Source: Paenisporosarcina sp. OV554
GTDB lineage: Bacteria; Bacillota; Bacilli; Bacillales_A; Planococcaceae
DNA length: 64,000 bases
Direction: 5' to 3'
Assembly: GCF_003058165.1 (NCBI RefSeq)
Contig: NZ_QBUC01000012.1
Span: 35,294-99,293, forward strand
Below the pieces are notes generated by a model that saw only the letters and a program-made list of their open reading frames with translations, was not told the origin of the DNA and made no database searches. Positions 9,062 to 16,620 of this stretch are shown here, piece by piece (within the stretch, counting starts at the first letter, position 1; the number at the start of each line of letters is the position of its first letter). Position numbers and translations under genes: made by a program.

Positions 9062-9078
9062 ATTTCATAATATGGAAT
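9062..9078. promoter_or_regulatory. Candidate IclR operator 1 (upstream of the -35 box)
   Basis: ATTTCATAATATGGAAT is an imperfect palindrome 7 bp upstream of the predicted -35 of the catabolic operon. Its core TTTCATAAT recurs in the palindrome at 10176-10194 beyond the iclR gene. That position, roughly -42 to -60, is typical for an activator. Binding by the local IclR protein is inferred. Confidence 0.5.
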
Positions 9079-9209
9079 AGCGTGAATAATTTATTTATTT
9101 ATTTTTCGCAGGTGCGAATTATTAATAAACAATAATTAATATGCAAAAACACCCCAATCTATGATATGAAGTTTAAAAACCTTCAATAAGATGGGATGTA
9201 AGTTATTAA

Positions 9210-9956
9210 CTAAACCTCAATATATCCTAATTCTTGTGAAATCGATTGAGCAGTATTTATTACACTTTGGATTATCATGGAGCGATTACTTCCTTGCATA
9301 TATGAAACAGGTCCAACTAAATTAACTGCAGCTATAGTTTTTCCTGAATACGATAAAATAGGTGCAGCAATACCGTACGTACCTGTCGAATTCTCATTAT
9401 TACTAACTGAATAACCAACTTTACGCACCATTTCTAAATCTTTCTTCAATTTATTAATATCAGTAATTGTATTTGGGGCTTGCATCGACAACCCTCGGCT
9501 AATAGTTTCTTGCAGATAAGCTGAATTATACGATAGCAACACTTTTCCTGTACTCGTCGCATAAGCAGGTTTCCTTGAACCAATATACGTGTGTATAGGT
9601 GATGCCTCTTGTGACGATACCTTCAATACAAAAACAACTTCGCCTTTGTCAAACATCCCAATATGAGCTGTACCTACAAATCTATGAATTAATTCTTTTA
9701 CTAAAGGTATGGCCTTATCATAAATATCCTGTTGAAACATTACGTTATTATTCCACTCTAATAATTTCCATCCTAATCGATACCTTCTATTATGATCTCT
9801 AATTAAGACTCCCTCATTACAAAGTGTGGTAACTAAGTGGTGAGTTGTACCAGCATTCATACCAAGCTTTTTAGCAATCTCTGTATTACCTAACACAGGC
9901 TCTTCACTTGAGAAACAACTTATAATATGACAAGCTTTTTTAACAGATTCTATCAC
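9210..9956 (-). CDS. IclR-family transcriptional regulator
   Basis: Length 248 aa. The N-terminal winged helix-turn-helix (about residues 1-65; LGNTEIAKKLGMNAGTTHHLVTTLCNEGVL) is followed by the IclR effector domain. There ATSTGKVLLSY and SNNENSTGTYGIAAPILSYSGKTIAAVNLVGP are diagnostic. IclR regulators of aromatic pathways (PcaR, PobR and similar) often activate when an intermediate binds. It lies immediately upstream of the catabolic operon on the same strand with its own 5' region, so it is the probable pathway regulator. GTG start at 9956 with AGGGG 9 nt upstream. Confidence 0.9.
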   Translation of the reverse strand: MIESVKKACHIISCFSSEEPVLGNTEIAKKLGMNAGTTHHLVTTLCNEGVLIRDHNRRYRLGWKLLEWNNNVMFQQDIYDKAIPLVKELIHRFVGTAHIGMFDKGEVVFVLKVSSQEASPIHTYIGSRKPAYATSTGKVLLSYNSAYLQETISRGLSMQAPNTITDINKLKKDLEMVRKVGYSVSNNENSTGTYGIAAPILSYSGKTIAAVNLVGPVSYMQGSNRSMIIQSVINTAQSISQELGYIEV

Positions 9957-10022
9957 GATGAAATCCCCTCTTCCGCAGAATATCCAATCACAAACTGTCT
10001 ATCAAATTTCAACCTCACCTAT

Positions 10023-10036
10023 TGTAAGCGCTTTCA
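10023..10036. promoter_or_regulatory. cre site (CcpA box) upstream of iclR
   Basis: TGTAAGCGCTTTCA closely matches the Bacillus cre consensus (TGWAANCGNTNWCA). It lies about 70 bp before the iclR start codon, so CcpA could repress the regulator and, through it, the anthranilate operon when preferred sugars are present. Confidence 0.6.
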
Positions 10037-10175
10037 ATTGTTAGTAAACTGCAAAACTTTTTTCTGTTAAATTGATTTGATGTTTCCCCCTAAAATGTAA
10101 AGAGATTGAAAAATCAGTAAATTGAAAGGGAGATAGTTCCAGAATACTTTACTATATTGTAGTATTCAAGCTTAC

Positions 10176-10194
10176 AATTTCATAATGTGAAATT
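10176..10194. promoter_or_regulatory. Candidate IclR operator 2
   Basis: AATTTCATAATGTGAAATT has perfect 7-bp arms around a 5-bp centre. It shares TTTCATAAT with the element at 9062-9078. It may be an autoregulatory site, though it is about 220 bp upstream of the iclR start. Confidence 0.45.
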
Positions 10195-10203
10195 ATCTTA
10201 ATA

Positions 10204-10474
10204 ATGCTGTTGATATTGAAAAACAAACAAAAGAGTACATTTGCGCCTAGCATGTAAAGGAACGAAACGAAGGTTAAAAACGCCACGTCCTACTCCTGCG
10301 GTTACTCGTCGCAAAATGCAATGCGAGAAATTTTGTGGCAACACCTTCATGACCCACTTCGTGTGGGCCTAAGAATGAGACCAGCAAGTATGTGGTTTTT
10401 CATACTTGGTGGCTCATTCGGAACGTGCGGCTAGCTCAAATGTACGATAATCAACAACATAATTTAACAGAGCC
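10204..10474 (+). repeat. Dispersed palindromic repeat, copy A (longer variant)
   Basis: Begins near ATGCTGTT, then GTACATTTGCGCCTAGCATG, and ends GCGGCTAGCTCAAATGTAC...TTTAACAGAGCC. The ends form an inverted repeat (GTACATTTGCGCCTAGC against GCTAGCTCAAATGTAC). The centre carries about 100 extra bases (about 10258-10370) compared with copies B and C, including the dyad CCCACTTCGTGTGGG. No open frame inside suggests a protein. Confidence 0.75.
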
Positions 10475-10481
10475 ATTAAAA

Positions 10482-10662
10482 GGCTGTGTTAAAAAATGCA
10501 GTTATATTTCACAACAAACGAAAGAGTGAATTTGCTCCTAGCATGCCGCAAGAGCGTGAAAAATGAGACCCACAAATATGTGGTTTTCACACTTGTTGGC
10601 TCATGCGGAACATGAGGCTAGCGTAAATGTACGATAAACAACAATATCGTTTAACAGAGTCT
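10482..10662 (+). repeat. Dispersed palindromic repeat, copy B
   Basis: Same orientation as copy A, directly following it. It has GAATTTGCTCCTAGCATGCC, a central stem around CACAAATATGTGG, and GAGGCTAGCGTAAATGTAC, and ends TTTAACAGAG. It is more diverged than copy C, so probably older. Confidence 0.75.
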
Positions 10663-10750
10663 TTATTTATAAGAAAATTCCGTTAATGTCGTTGAAAGAA
10701 CGTATTTAGTAACCTATACTAAGTAAAAGCTTTTCGAAAGGAGAAACCTT

Positions 10751-11875
10751 ATGACAAATTCTATATTAAATATCGAATTACCACATTCCGTTCAACTATT
10801 AGAACACATGGCTTCTGAATCGATAGAAAAAGGTCCTTTTACATATGTAAACAGTGGTTCTGGTGCCGAGAGTACGTTACGTGCAAATGTTAATGCTTTT
10901 GATGACTGGCATATTGTTCCGCGAGTTTTGAATGATGTCAGCATTCGGGATACCTCAACGCAAGTTTTAGGTACTACCTTCCCTTCTACTTTTGCGATTG
11001 CCCCTGTAGGAGTACAGAGCATATTCCATCCAGATGGTGAGCTTGCTTCAGCAAGAGCGGCCGCTCATCACGGAGTCCCGTTTATCGCTAGTACGTTATC
11101 GTCATATTCTTTAGAAGAGATTGCTGCAAATCTTGGGACTACGCCACGCTGGTTTCAATTGTATTGGTCTAAGGATGTAGAACTGGCTTTAAGTATGGTT
11201 AAACGTGCGGAAGAATCAGGTTATTCGGCTATTGTCATTACGGTAGACACGGCTCTTTTAGGAAATCGAGAACGAGATTTAAACAATGGCTATTCACCTC
11301 TGAAACTTGGAAAAGGATCAGCTAATTATCTACATGACCCTGTTTTCCTAAGTCGGTTGGGTAGTAATCCTTCTAGTGATGATCCTGATGTAATTGGAAA
11401 AATAGTAGATGTGATATTTAATCCTTCCTTAACTTGGGATGATCTTCGGACGATAAAAAACCACACCAAACTTCCTGTTTTATTAAAAGGAATTCTTCAT
11501 GAAGAGGATGCGCGTAAAGCGTTACATTATGGAGTAGATGGAGTAATTGTTTCTAATCATGGGGGCAGACAGCTCGATGGCTGTATCTCATCATTCGAAG
11601 CCTTACCTTCAATCGCAGAAGTAATTCAAGGAGTAGTTCCTATCTTACTAGATAGTGGGATTAGAAGAGGCTCTGATGTCATTAAAGCGAAAGCATTAGG
11701 GGCAAATGCGGTACTACTGGGACGCCCTTTTGTTTACGGATTAGCTGTAGCTGGAGAAAACGGGGTTCGACATGTGTTAAATGATTTCATTAATGATATT
11801 GACGTTTCATTAGCACTTACTGGATTCGCATCCCTGCAACAAGTCAATCGATCAATCATTCGTAAAAAGAAATAA
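10751..11875 (+). CDS. FMN-dependent alpha-hydroxy-acid oxidase, lactate 2-monooxygenase-like
   Basis: Protein of 374 aa with the (S)-2-hydroxy-acid oxidase TIM barrel. The catalytic His/Arg lie in SNHGGRQLDG, and the FMN phosphate site is LLDSGIRRGSDVIKAKALGANAVLLGRPFVYGL. Upstream it has IAPVGVQSIFHPDGELASARAAAHHGVPF and ITVDTALLGNRERDLNNG. The insertion DPVFLSRLG...FNPSLTWDDL resembles the extended loop of lactate 2-monooxygenases rather than short lactate oxidases. Expected reaction: oxidation of a 2-hydroxy acid such as lactate, with O2 as acceptor. Good SD (AAAGGAG). Monocistronic, just downstream of the repeats. Confidence 0.82.
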   Translation: MTNSILNIELPHSVQLLEHMASESIEKGPFTYVNSGSGAESTLRANVNAFDDWHIVPRVLNDVSIRDTSTQVLGTTFPSTFAIAPVGVQSIFHPDGELASARAAAHHGVPFIASTLSSYSLEEIAANLGTTPRWFQLYWSKDVELALSMVKRAEESGYSAIVITVDTALLGNRERDLNNGYSPLKLGKGSANYLHDPVFLSRLGSNPSSDDPDVIGKIVDVIFNPSLTWDDLRTIKNHTKLPVLLKGILHEEDARKALHYGVDGVIVSNHGGRQLDGCISSFEALPSIAEVIQGVVPILLDSGIRRGSDVIKAKALGANAVLLGRPFVYGLAVAGENGVRHVLNDFINDIDVSLALTGFASLQQVNRSIIRKKK

Positions 11876-12014
11876 ACACTGCCCAAAGTACTCCCCCTTT
11901 CTCTTATATTTTCAAATAAAATGTTACCTGAATTTTCAGAATAAAATAGTGTAATCATCTGTCTATTCATATAATAAGGGAATATAATAGAAGTAAAATA
12001 AAGGGGGTGTCGTT

Positions 12015-13184
12015 GTGGATCTTGAACGTAAATTGGAGCGTTGGGAAAAAGAAGGATTTATCGACCAAGTAGCGGTTAAAAAGATTCTAACTTTTGAAAA
12101 CCAACAACCAAAACCTACCAAACTTCCGCTGCTCTTAATTATTGGACTCATTTTCTTTTCACTTGCAGTGTTTAGTTTCATTGCAGCGAATTGGCAGGTA
12201 ATGCCAGCTCTATTGAAAATAGGCTTGGTTCAATTACTGATGTGGATGTTTTACGGTTTCGGCTATTTAGCGGAACGTAAAAACTTCGGTCGTGCCATCA
12301 TTTTTCGTCTCATAGGACTTGCAATGTTTGGAGCAAGCATTATTGTAACCGTTCAGGCTTTTCATTTTTCGGTATCAAATTCGATTTTACCATGGGCTAT
12401 ATTTATTGTGACTCTCGCCCACTATTTTTACTGGCGTCAGTTCCCGTATGCTTTAATTGCTTTTATTGCTGGAGCATTCGTGTTAATGATGTCGATCCCT
12501 ACTATGAGTTGGTTTGAATGGGGTTGTTTCCTTGCTGTAACACTAGCCTGGTTCTATTTTAGCCATATTGATTCTTCTATGGTATTCAGTTGGTCGCTGC
12601 TTTTCGCATCAGGTTTAATGCTATGGATACTTGTAGATTACGAGACAATATTATGGCCAATTTGGACTCTGTTTACGCTAGTTTTTCTGCTTCTAAGTGT
12701 TCCAGAAAAAGAACGTTTGTTGGGGTCTTTGTCTCTAGTAGTTGGAGCTTTTCAATTAGTAGTCTACTTGACAGTTAGAGGTGCAATGGATTTATCAATT
12801 CCTGAAATAAATTTAGTGGAGTCCATCTCATTATTAGTTGTTTCTGTAGGTGTCTTAGTACTCACTTATCTACGCTTCCAATCAATTACGTGGATTTCTG
12901 TTTTAGGGGCAGTTGGTTTATTGTTATTCGATGATACAGCTATTGCGCTCGCCATAGTAGCTGAAATCGTAGCTCTCGCGTATTTAGTCATTGCACATCG
13001 GCAAGATAGACCACTTACTTTTGGCTTTGTCTATTTTATTGCTGTTCAATTTGTTCTTTACTTCATTTATGCATGGGAAAGACTCGACATGTCTCTCTTC
13101 TTCCTAGTCGGTGCCATTTTGCTCTTTGTCCTCTCAGGAATCGCATGGTATGTAAACCGGAAGAAAGCAGGTGTTGCAACATGA
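12015..13184 (+). CDS. DUF2157 membrane protein
   Basis: A 389-aa polytopic membrane protein. The soluble N-terminus (LERKLERWEKEGFIDQVAVKKIL) and the following TM pair (LLIIGLIFFSLAVFSFIAANWQ) match the DUF2157 family; about ten more hydrophobic segments follow. GTG start at 12015 after AAAGGGGGTG. Its stop overlaps the ATG of the GDYXXLXY protein gene (ATGA), a pairing common in Bacillales and Gammaproteobacteria. Function unknown. Confidence 0.8.
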   Translation: MDLERKLERWEKEGFIDQVAVKKILTFENQQPKPTKLPLLLIIGLIFFSLAVFSFIAANWQVMPALLKIGLVQLLMWMFYGFGYLAERKNFGRAIIFRLIGLAMFGASIIVTVQAFHFSVSNSILPWAIFIVTLAHYFYWRQFPYALIAFIAGAFVLMMSIPTMSWFEWGCFLAVTLAWFYFSHIDSSMVFSWSLLFASGLMLWILVDYETILWPIWTLFTLVFLLLSVPEKERLLGSLSLVVGAFQLVVYLTVRGAMDLSIPEINLVESISLLVVSVGVLVLTYLRFQSITWISVLGAVGLLLFDDTAIALAIVAEIVALAYLVIAHRQDRPLTFGFVYFIAVQFVLYFIYAWERLDMSLFFLVGAILLFVLSGIAWYVNRKKAGVAT

Positions 13185-13627
13185 GATCGTTCTTATTCCC
13201 TGCTTTACAAAGTCTTTTTATTGCACTGATCGTCTTGAGCTTTTACGCAACTTCGTGGTTAGGTGAACAGTTTGTTTTAAGAGCAGAACCGTTCGATCCA
13301 GTTGATCCGTTTTATGGGGAATATGTTTTGCTACAATATCCTGACTTAAAACCTTCAGACTCTTTGCAGAATGGTGAAATCTACTTCACATTAAAACAAG
13401 GTGACGATGGTTATGCTGTCATTGACCGAATCGATTCACAAGCTTTCTTTGGATCTATTCGAGGAACTTATTACAACGAACTCATTACCGCTCCACAACT
13501 TGAGCAGTATTACGTAGAACAAGGAACTGGACCGGACCTTGAAAAAGCACGTAATTTAGCCGTAACACTCGATGTCTCACCGTGGGGAACGATTCGTCCA
13601 GTGTATTTAGATGTCCGACAAGATTAA
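13181..13627 (+). CDS. GDYXXLXY-domain membrane-anchored protein
   Basis: I start it at the ATG at 13181, which overlaps the upstream stop codon, rather than 36 codons earlier inside the upstream gene. The result is a 148-aa protein with one N-terminal TM helix (FLFPALQSLFIALIVLSFYA). The family motif appears as DPFYGEYVLLQY, a GDYXXLXY variant with GEY. Usually encoded next to DUF2157/DUF4401 proteins, as here; probably they act together in the membrane. A strong terminator follows. Function unknown. Confidence 0.82.
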   Translation: MRSFLFPALQSLFIALIVLSFYATSWLGEQFVLRAEPFDPVDPFYGEYVLLQYPDLKPSDSLQNGEIYFTLKQGDDGYAVIDRIDSQAFFGSIRGTYYNELITAPQLEQYYVEQGTGPDLEKARNLAVTLDVSPWGTIRPVYLDVRQD

Positions 13628-13633
13628 CTAATA

Positions 13634-13663
13634 AACAGCAAAAGCGAAGTCGCTTTTGCTGTT
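13634..13663 (+). terminator. Rho-independent terminator of the DUF2157 operon
   Basis: AACAGCAAAAGCGA pairs perfectly with TCGCTTTTGCTGTT over a 2-nt centre, followed by TTC. The stem could work on either strand. Confidence 0.75.
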
Positions 13664-13881
13664 TTCTAATTATTTGAAAATGGCATCTTTTAATTAACTA
13701 CATATAATGACTATGCACAGAACGAGTTAATTTTCAACTTACCCTTAAATTGACGCAAAGAACTAGAAAGCTTATTATTACGCACAAGGATTTAGTTTTA
13801 ACAATTGATTTGCCTTGAATCGCTTTTAGATATACATATCATCTTTTATATACCAGAAAATCGAGAAAGGATGTTTAATAG

Positions 13882-14991
13882 ATGAAAATTACAGCCATTT
13901 ATTTATATGCCATTCATTTACCTCTTCACCAACCTTTTGTCATCAGTTACCAAACATATAACTTTATGCCTTCAGTTATCGTGAAAATCGAAACTGACGA
14001 AGGCATTACGGGATATGGTGAAGCTGTGGCTGACGAACACGTGACAGGTGAAACATGGGAAAGCACATATCACATCATAAAAAATACGTTGGCTCCTGTA
14101 GTTTTGGGACATAATCCATTGGAAATCGAGAGACTCCATGATTTAATGAACAAAACCATTTATTCAGCACCTACCGCAAAAGCAGCCATCGATATTGCGT
14201 GTTATGATATCATCGGAAAAAAATTACAGCAACCCGTCTTTCAACTCATAGGCGGTCGTTACCATGACGAGTTTTCCCTCACACACGTCCTAAGTATTGC
14301 CGAGCCTGAATTGATGGCAAATGAAGCTGCTTTACATGTTACCAAGGGCTACCAATCCTTTAAAATGAAGGTTGGAACAAATATCAAACAAGATGTTAAG
14401 CGAATTCAAGCAGTTCGTGCTCGCGTAGGCGAAGATATTGCCATTCGCGTTGATGTAAACCAAGGTTGGCAAAATAGTGCTACAACTTTAGTGGCTTTAA
14501 AGAAATTGCAAAATTGTAATCTTGATTGGATTGAACAGCCAGTGGTGGCAGATGACATCGATGGTATGGTTGAAATTAAGTCAAAATCAATAATTCCTTT
14601 AATGATTGATGAAGGCTTAAAGGGATCTCGTGAAATGCTGGAAATCATCCAAAAACGTGCTGCTGATAAAGTGAACATTAAATTAATGAAGTGTGGTGGT
14701 ATTTACCCTGCAGTAAAAATGGCTCATCAAGCAGAACTCGCTGGATTAGATTGTCAAATTGGCTCAATGGTCGAATCCTCTATTGGATCAGCAGCAGGAT
14801 ATCATGTTGCTTTTTCCAAAAAAAATATTAGCTCGGTAGAACTAACTGGTCCATTAAAGTTCTCGAAGGATATTGGCAATTTGGCTTATGATGTCCCTTT
14901 TATACGATTAACTGATAAGCCAGGATTAGGTATAGAAATAAATGAAGAAACACTACGTGAATTAACCGTTTATCGTGATATTGTCAGATAG
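13882..14991 (+). CDS. Enolase-superfamily enzyme, probable dipeptide (L-Ala-D/L-Glu-type) epimerase
   Basis: Length 369 aa, muconate-lactonising subgroup. The N-terminal capping domain is VIVKIETDEGITGYGEA. In the barrel, SFKMKVG carries the KxK base, and the metal ligands are in RVDVNQGW, WIEQPV and MIDEG. The second lysine is in VNIKLMKCGG. The C-terminal GSMVESSIGSAAGYH loop fits cis,cis-muconate cycloisomerase/dipeptide epimerase relatives. No aromatic-pathway partner is next to it, so a cell-wall dipeptide epimerase is my best guess; o-succinylbenzoate or N-acyl amino-acid racemase chemistry is possible. Single gene, with AAAGGATG 9 nt upstream. Confidence 0.75.
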   Translation: MKITAIYLYAIHLPLHQPFVISYQTYNFMPSVIVKIETDEGITGYGEAVADEHVTGETWESTYHIIKNTLAPVVLGHNPLEIERLHDLMNKTIYSAPTAKAAIDIACYDIIGKKLQQPVFQLIGGRYHDEFSLTHVLSIAEPELMANEAALHVTKGYQSFKMKVGTNIKQDVKRIQAVRARVGEDIAIRVDVNQGWQNSATTLVALKKLQNCNLDWIEQPVVADDIDGMVEIKSKSIIPLMIDEGLKGSREMLEIIQKRAADKVNIKLMKCGGIYPAVKMAHQAELAGLDCQIGSMVESSIGSAAGYHVAFSKKNISSVELTGPLKFSKDIGNLAYDVPFIRLTDKPGLGIEINEETLRELTVYRDIVR

Positions 14992-15054
14992 CTGAAGAAA
15001 GATACAAATTAAGAATATTAGTTTAAAGGCTGAGCGATCGCTCAGTCTGACTTT

Positions 15055-15138
15055 TTGAGCTTCACGTCTGAAAAAAGAGAGCTGTTGTCTGAAAAAAAGG
15101 GCTCCACGTCTGAAAAATTTCGTTTCACGTCTGAAAAC
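15055..15138 (+). repeat. Four short direct repeats around ACGTCTGAAAA
   Basis: The unit TTCACGTCTGAAAA occurs four times with small changes (TTCACGTCTGAAAAAA, TTGTCTGAAAAAAA, TCCACGTCTGAAAAAT, TTCACGTCTGAAAAC), at a spacing of about 20 bp. No ORF fits. Spacing is too short and irregular for CRISPR. It may be a protein-binding array or a relic of slippage. Confidence 0.55.
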
Positions 15139-15180
15139 AGCATATCTAGATTGTGAGTCTCAAAACATTTTGATCCAGGA

Positions 15181-15234
15181 TAAAACACCTTTGAATTTAG
15201 CACTTATGTGAGTGCTAAATTCAAAGGTGTTTTA
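15181..15234. terminator. Very long perfect hairpin, bidirectional terminator-like
   Basis: A 24-bp perfect inverted repeat (TAAAACACCTTTGAATTTAG at the left, mirrored at the right) with a 6-nt TATGTG loop and T/A flanks. It is longer and cleaner than other terminators in this window. It could end transcription of the epimerase gene, or be a mobile hairpin. Confidence 0.55.
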
Positions 15235-15355
15235 ATACCTATAACTATTTGTCCAGTTTTCTATATAGAAATCTTCCTAGTTTTTTGCGGTAGGACATGA
15301 TAATCTAACTATTTCCCCAAAAAATGTTTCGACAAATTTTTCATATTTTCGAGTC

Positions 15356-15454
15356 TGTGGATAAGTTTATACACATTTCATCTGCCTTACCTTATACAAT
15401 TACCTATTGTATTCACAAGTTAATCACAATCCATCCACAGAATATTGTGGATAA
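15356..15454. promoter_or_regulatory. Cluster of DnaA boxes upstream of sda
   Basis: Two perfect DnaA boxes on the minus strand (TGTGGATAA at 15356-15364 and 15446-15454) and one plus-strand TTATACACA (15367-15375) fit the consensus TTATNCACA. Near-boxes are at 15409-15417 and 15420-15428. This matches Bacillus subtilis, where DnaA activates sda to couple replication status to sporulation. It is not an origin: no dnaA/dnaN operon is here. Confidence 0.8.
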
Positions 15455-15506
15455 CCGAACGATTGTTCTTAACCAAACAATCTGATAGATTTAAATTACA
15501 CCAAGA

Positions 15507-15535
15507 TTGCCTACCAATATATTCTTATTTATAAA
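15507..15535 (+). promoter_or_regulatory. Probable sigma-A promoter of sda
   Basis: TTGCCT, 17 nt, TATAAA; 41 nt before the sda start codon and downstream of the DnaA-box cluster, as expected for DnaA-activated transcription. Confidence 0.55.
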
Positions 15536-15576
15536 AAAATAGAAGCAAATTTCATGAAATCGGAGGTGAATTACGT

Positions 15577-15699
15577 ATGAGTAAACTATCGACCAAACTG
15601 TTGATGGAGTCTTATATTAAAGCAAAAGACTTAAAACTTTGTCCGGATTTTATATGCCTATTAGAAAATGAAATTCGCCGACGTTCTTTGTCTATCTAA
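15577..15699 (+). CDS. sda: Sda, checkpoint inhibitor of the sporulation kinase
   Basis: A 40-codon gene that long-ORF searches miss. The translation begins [19 protein letters not shown] and ends [16 protein letters not shown]. It aligns along its length with B. subtilis Sda (start MRKLSDELLIESYFKA; end LIENEIKRRSL), a helical hairpin that binds the dimerisation domain of KinA/KinB and blocks the phosphorelay when replication is stalled or newly started. A strong SD (GGAGGTGA) lies 8 nt upstream, there are DnaA boxes in the 5' region and a terminator 35 nt downstream. It is slightly short at the C-terminus. Confidence 0.92.
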   Translation: MSKLSTKLLMESYIKAKDLKLCPDFICLLENEIRRRSLSI

Positions 15700-15732
15700 C
15701 ACTTCATTGTCCATACGCCGAGCTATCTCATA

Positions 15733-15775
15733 AGAAATCCAGAAGCGAATGTAGCTACTGGATTTCTATTTTTTT
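15733..15775 (+). terminator. Terminator of sda
   Basis: AGAAATCCAG pairs with CTGGATTTCT across a 15-nt loop, followed by ATTTTTTTAT on the plus strand. Confidence 0.7.
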
Positions 15776-15818
15776 ATATTACATGTCCTCTATATTTGAA
15801 CCGTTGCTAACAAACTTT

Positions 15819-16589
15819 TCATAAAATTTGTGATAAGAAGAGTTTTGTTCGCTCATGTTGTGGATTATCAAATAATTCACTTGGAGTTCCAATTTCTATA
15901 ATTTCCCCAAAATCAAAAAGAACAATTCGATCTGCGACCTCACGAGCAAAATTCATTTCATGAGTCACGACGAGCATTGTAATCCCAGATCCTGCTAAAG
16001 TTTTAATTACATCTAAAACTTCTTTAATCATTTCAGGATCTAATGCTGAAGTTGGTTCATCGAATAACATGATTTTAGGTTGCATGGCTAAAGCTCTAGC
16101 AATTGCTACTCGTTGCTGTTGTCCTCCAGAAAGCTGACCTGGATATTTATGAGCTTGTTCTGGAATACCAACACGTTCTAACAACTCTAATGCAATTTTT
16201 TCTGCTTTGGCTTTTGGCCATTTACGAACCCAAATAGGTGCTAGGGTAATGTTTTTTAATATGGTCATATGAGGGAATAAGTTAAATGATTGAAAGACCA
16301 TGCCTGTTTCTTTTCGAATAGCTTCGATATCAGAAATATCATTGGATAAAGGAATCCCATCAACTGTGATTTCCCCTTTTCGAATTTCTTCTAACCCGTT
16401 AACTGTTCGAATAAATGTAGATTTCCCTGATCCAGAAGGACCTAGTATAACTACAACTTCACCCTGCTTAACCTTTAATGATACATCTTTTAATACATGC
16501 AAATTTCCAAACCATTTATTCACATTATTACAAACGACTATATCTTTCCTGAGTTCCAGAGATATATCAGCGTCAAAGTTTTTAAACAT
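15819..16589 (-). CDS. aapP: Polar amino-acid ABC transporter ATP-binding protein
   Basis: A 256-aa ABC ATPase with Walker [11 protein letters not shown]-loop [13 protein letters not shown], signature LSGGQQQR, Walker [13 protein letters not shown] and the H-loop in VVTHEMNF, all typical of the GlnQ/AapP family. It energises amino-acid uptake with the two permeases encoded upstream. It is the last gene of the aapJQMP-type operon (transcribed from 20183 down). ATG at 16589 preceded by AAGGAGG. Confidence 0.92.
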   Translation of the reverse strand: MFKNFDADISLELRKDIVVCNNVNKWFGNLHVLKDVSLKVKQGEVVVILGPSGSGKSTFIRTVNGLEEIRKGEITVDGIPLSNDISDIEAIRKETGMVFQSFNLFPHMTILKNITLAPIWVRKWPKAKAEKIALELLERVGIPEQAHKYPGQLSGGQQQRVAIARALAMQPKIMLFDEPTSALDPEMIKEVLDVIKTLAGSGITMLVVTHEMNFAREVADRIVLFDFGEIIEIGTPSELFDNPQHERTKLFLSQIL

Positions 16590-16620
16590 ACATGTCCCTC
16601 CTTAGGATTAAAGTTCGTAT

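Larger units (their letters stand above)
9957..10203. promoter_or_regulatory. iclR 5' regulatory region
   Basis: No gene was found in this stretch. It contains a cre-like site (10023-10036), a long dyad in which GAATAC and GTATTC are separated by 14 AT-rich bases (about 10142-10167), and the near-perfect palindrome at 10176-10194. These look like the control region of the iclR gene. Confidence 0.4.

Noticed and set aside
15055..15138. Short repeat array considered as a CRISPR
   Set aside because: Units are 11-14 bp with spacing of about 8-15 bp and no cas genes; not CRISPR architecture.
15356..15454. DnaA-box cluster considered as a replication origin
   Set aside because: No dnaA-dnaN neighbours or AT-rich unwinding element pattern; the sda gene directly downstream explains the boxes.
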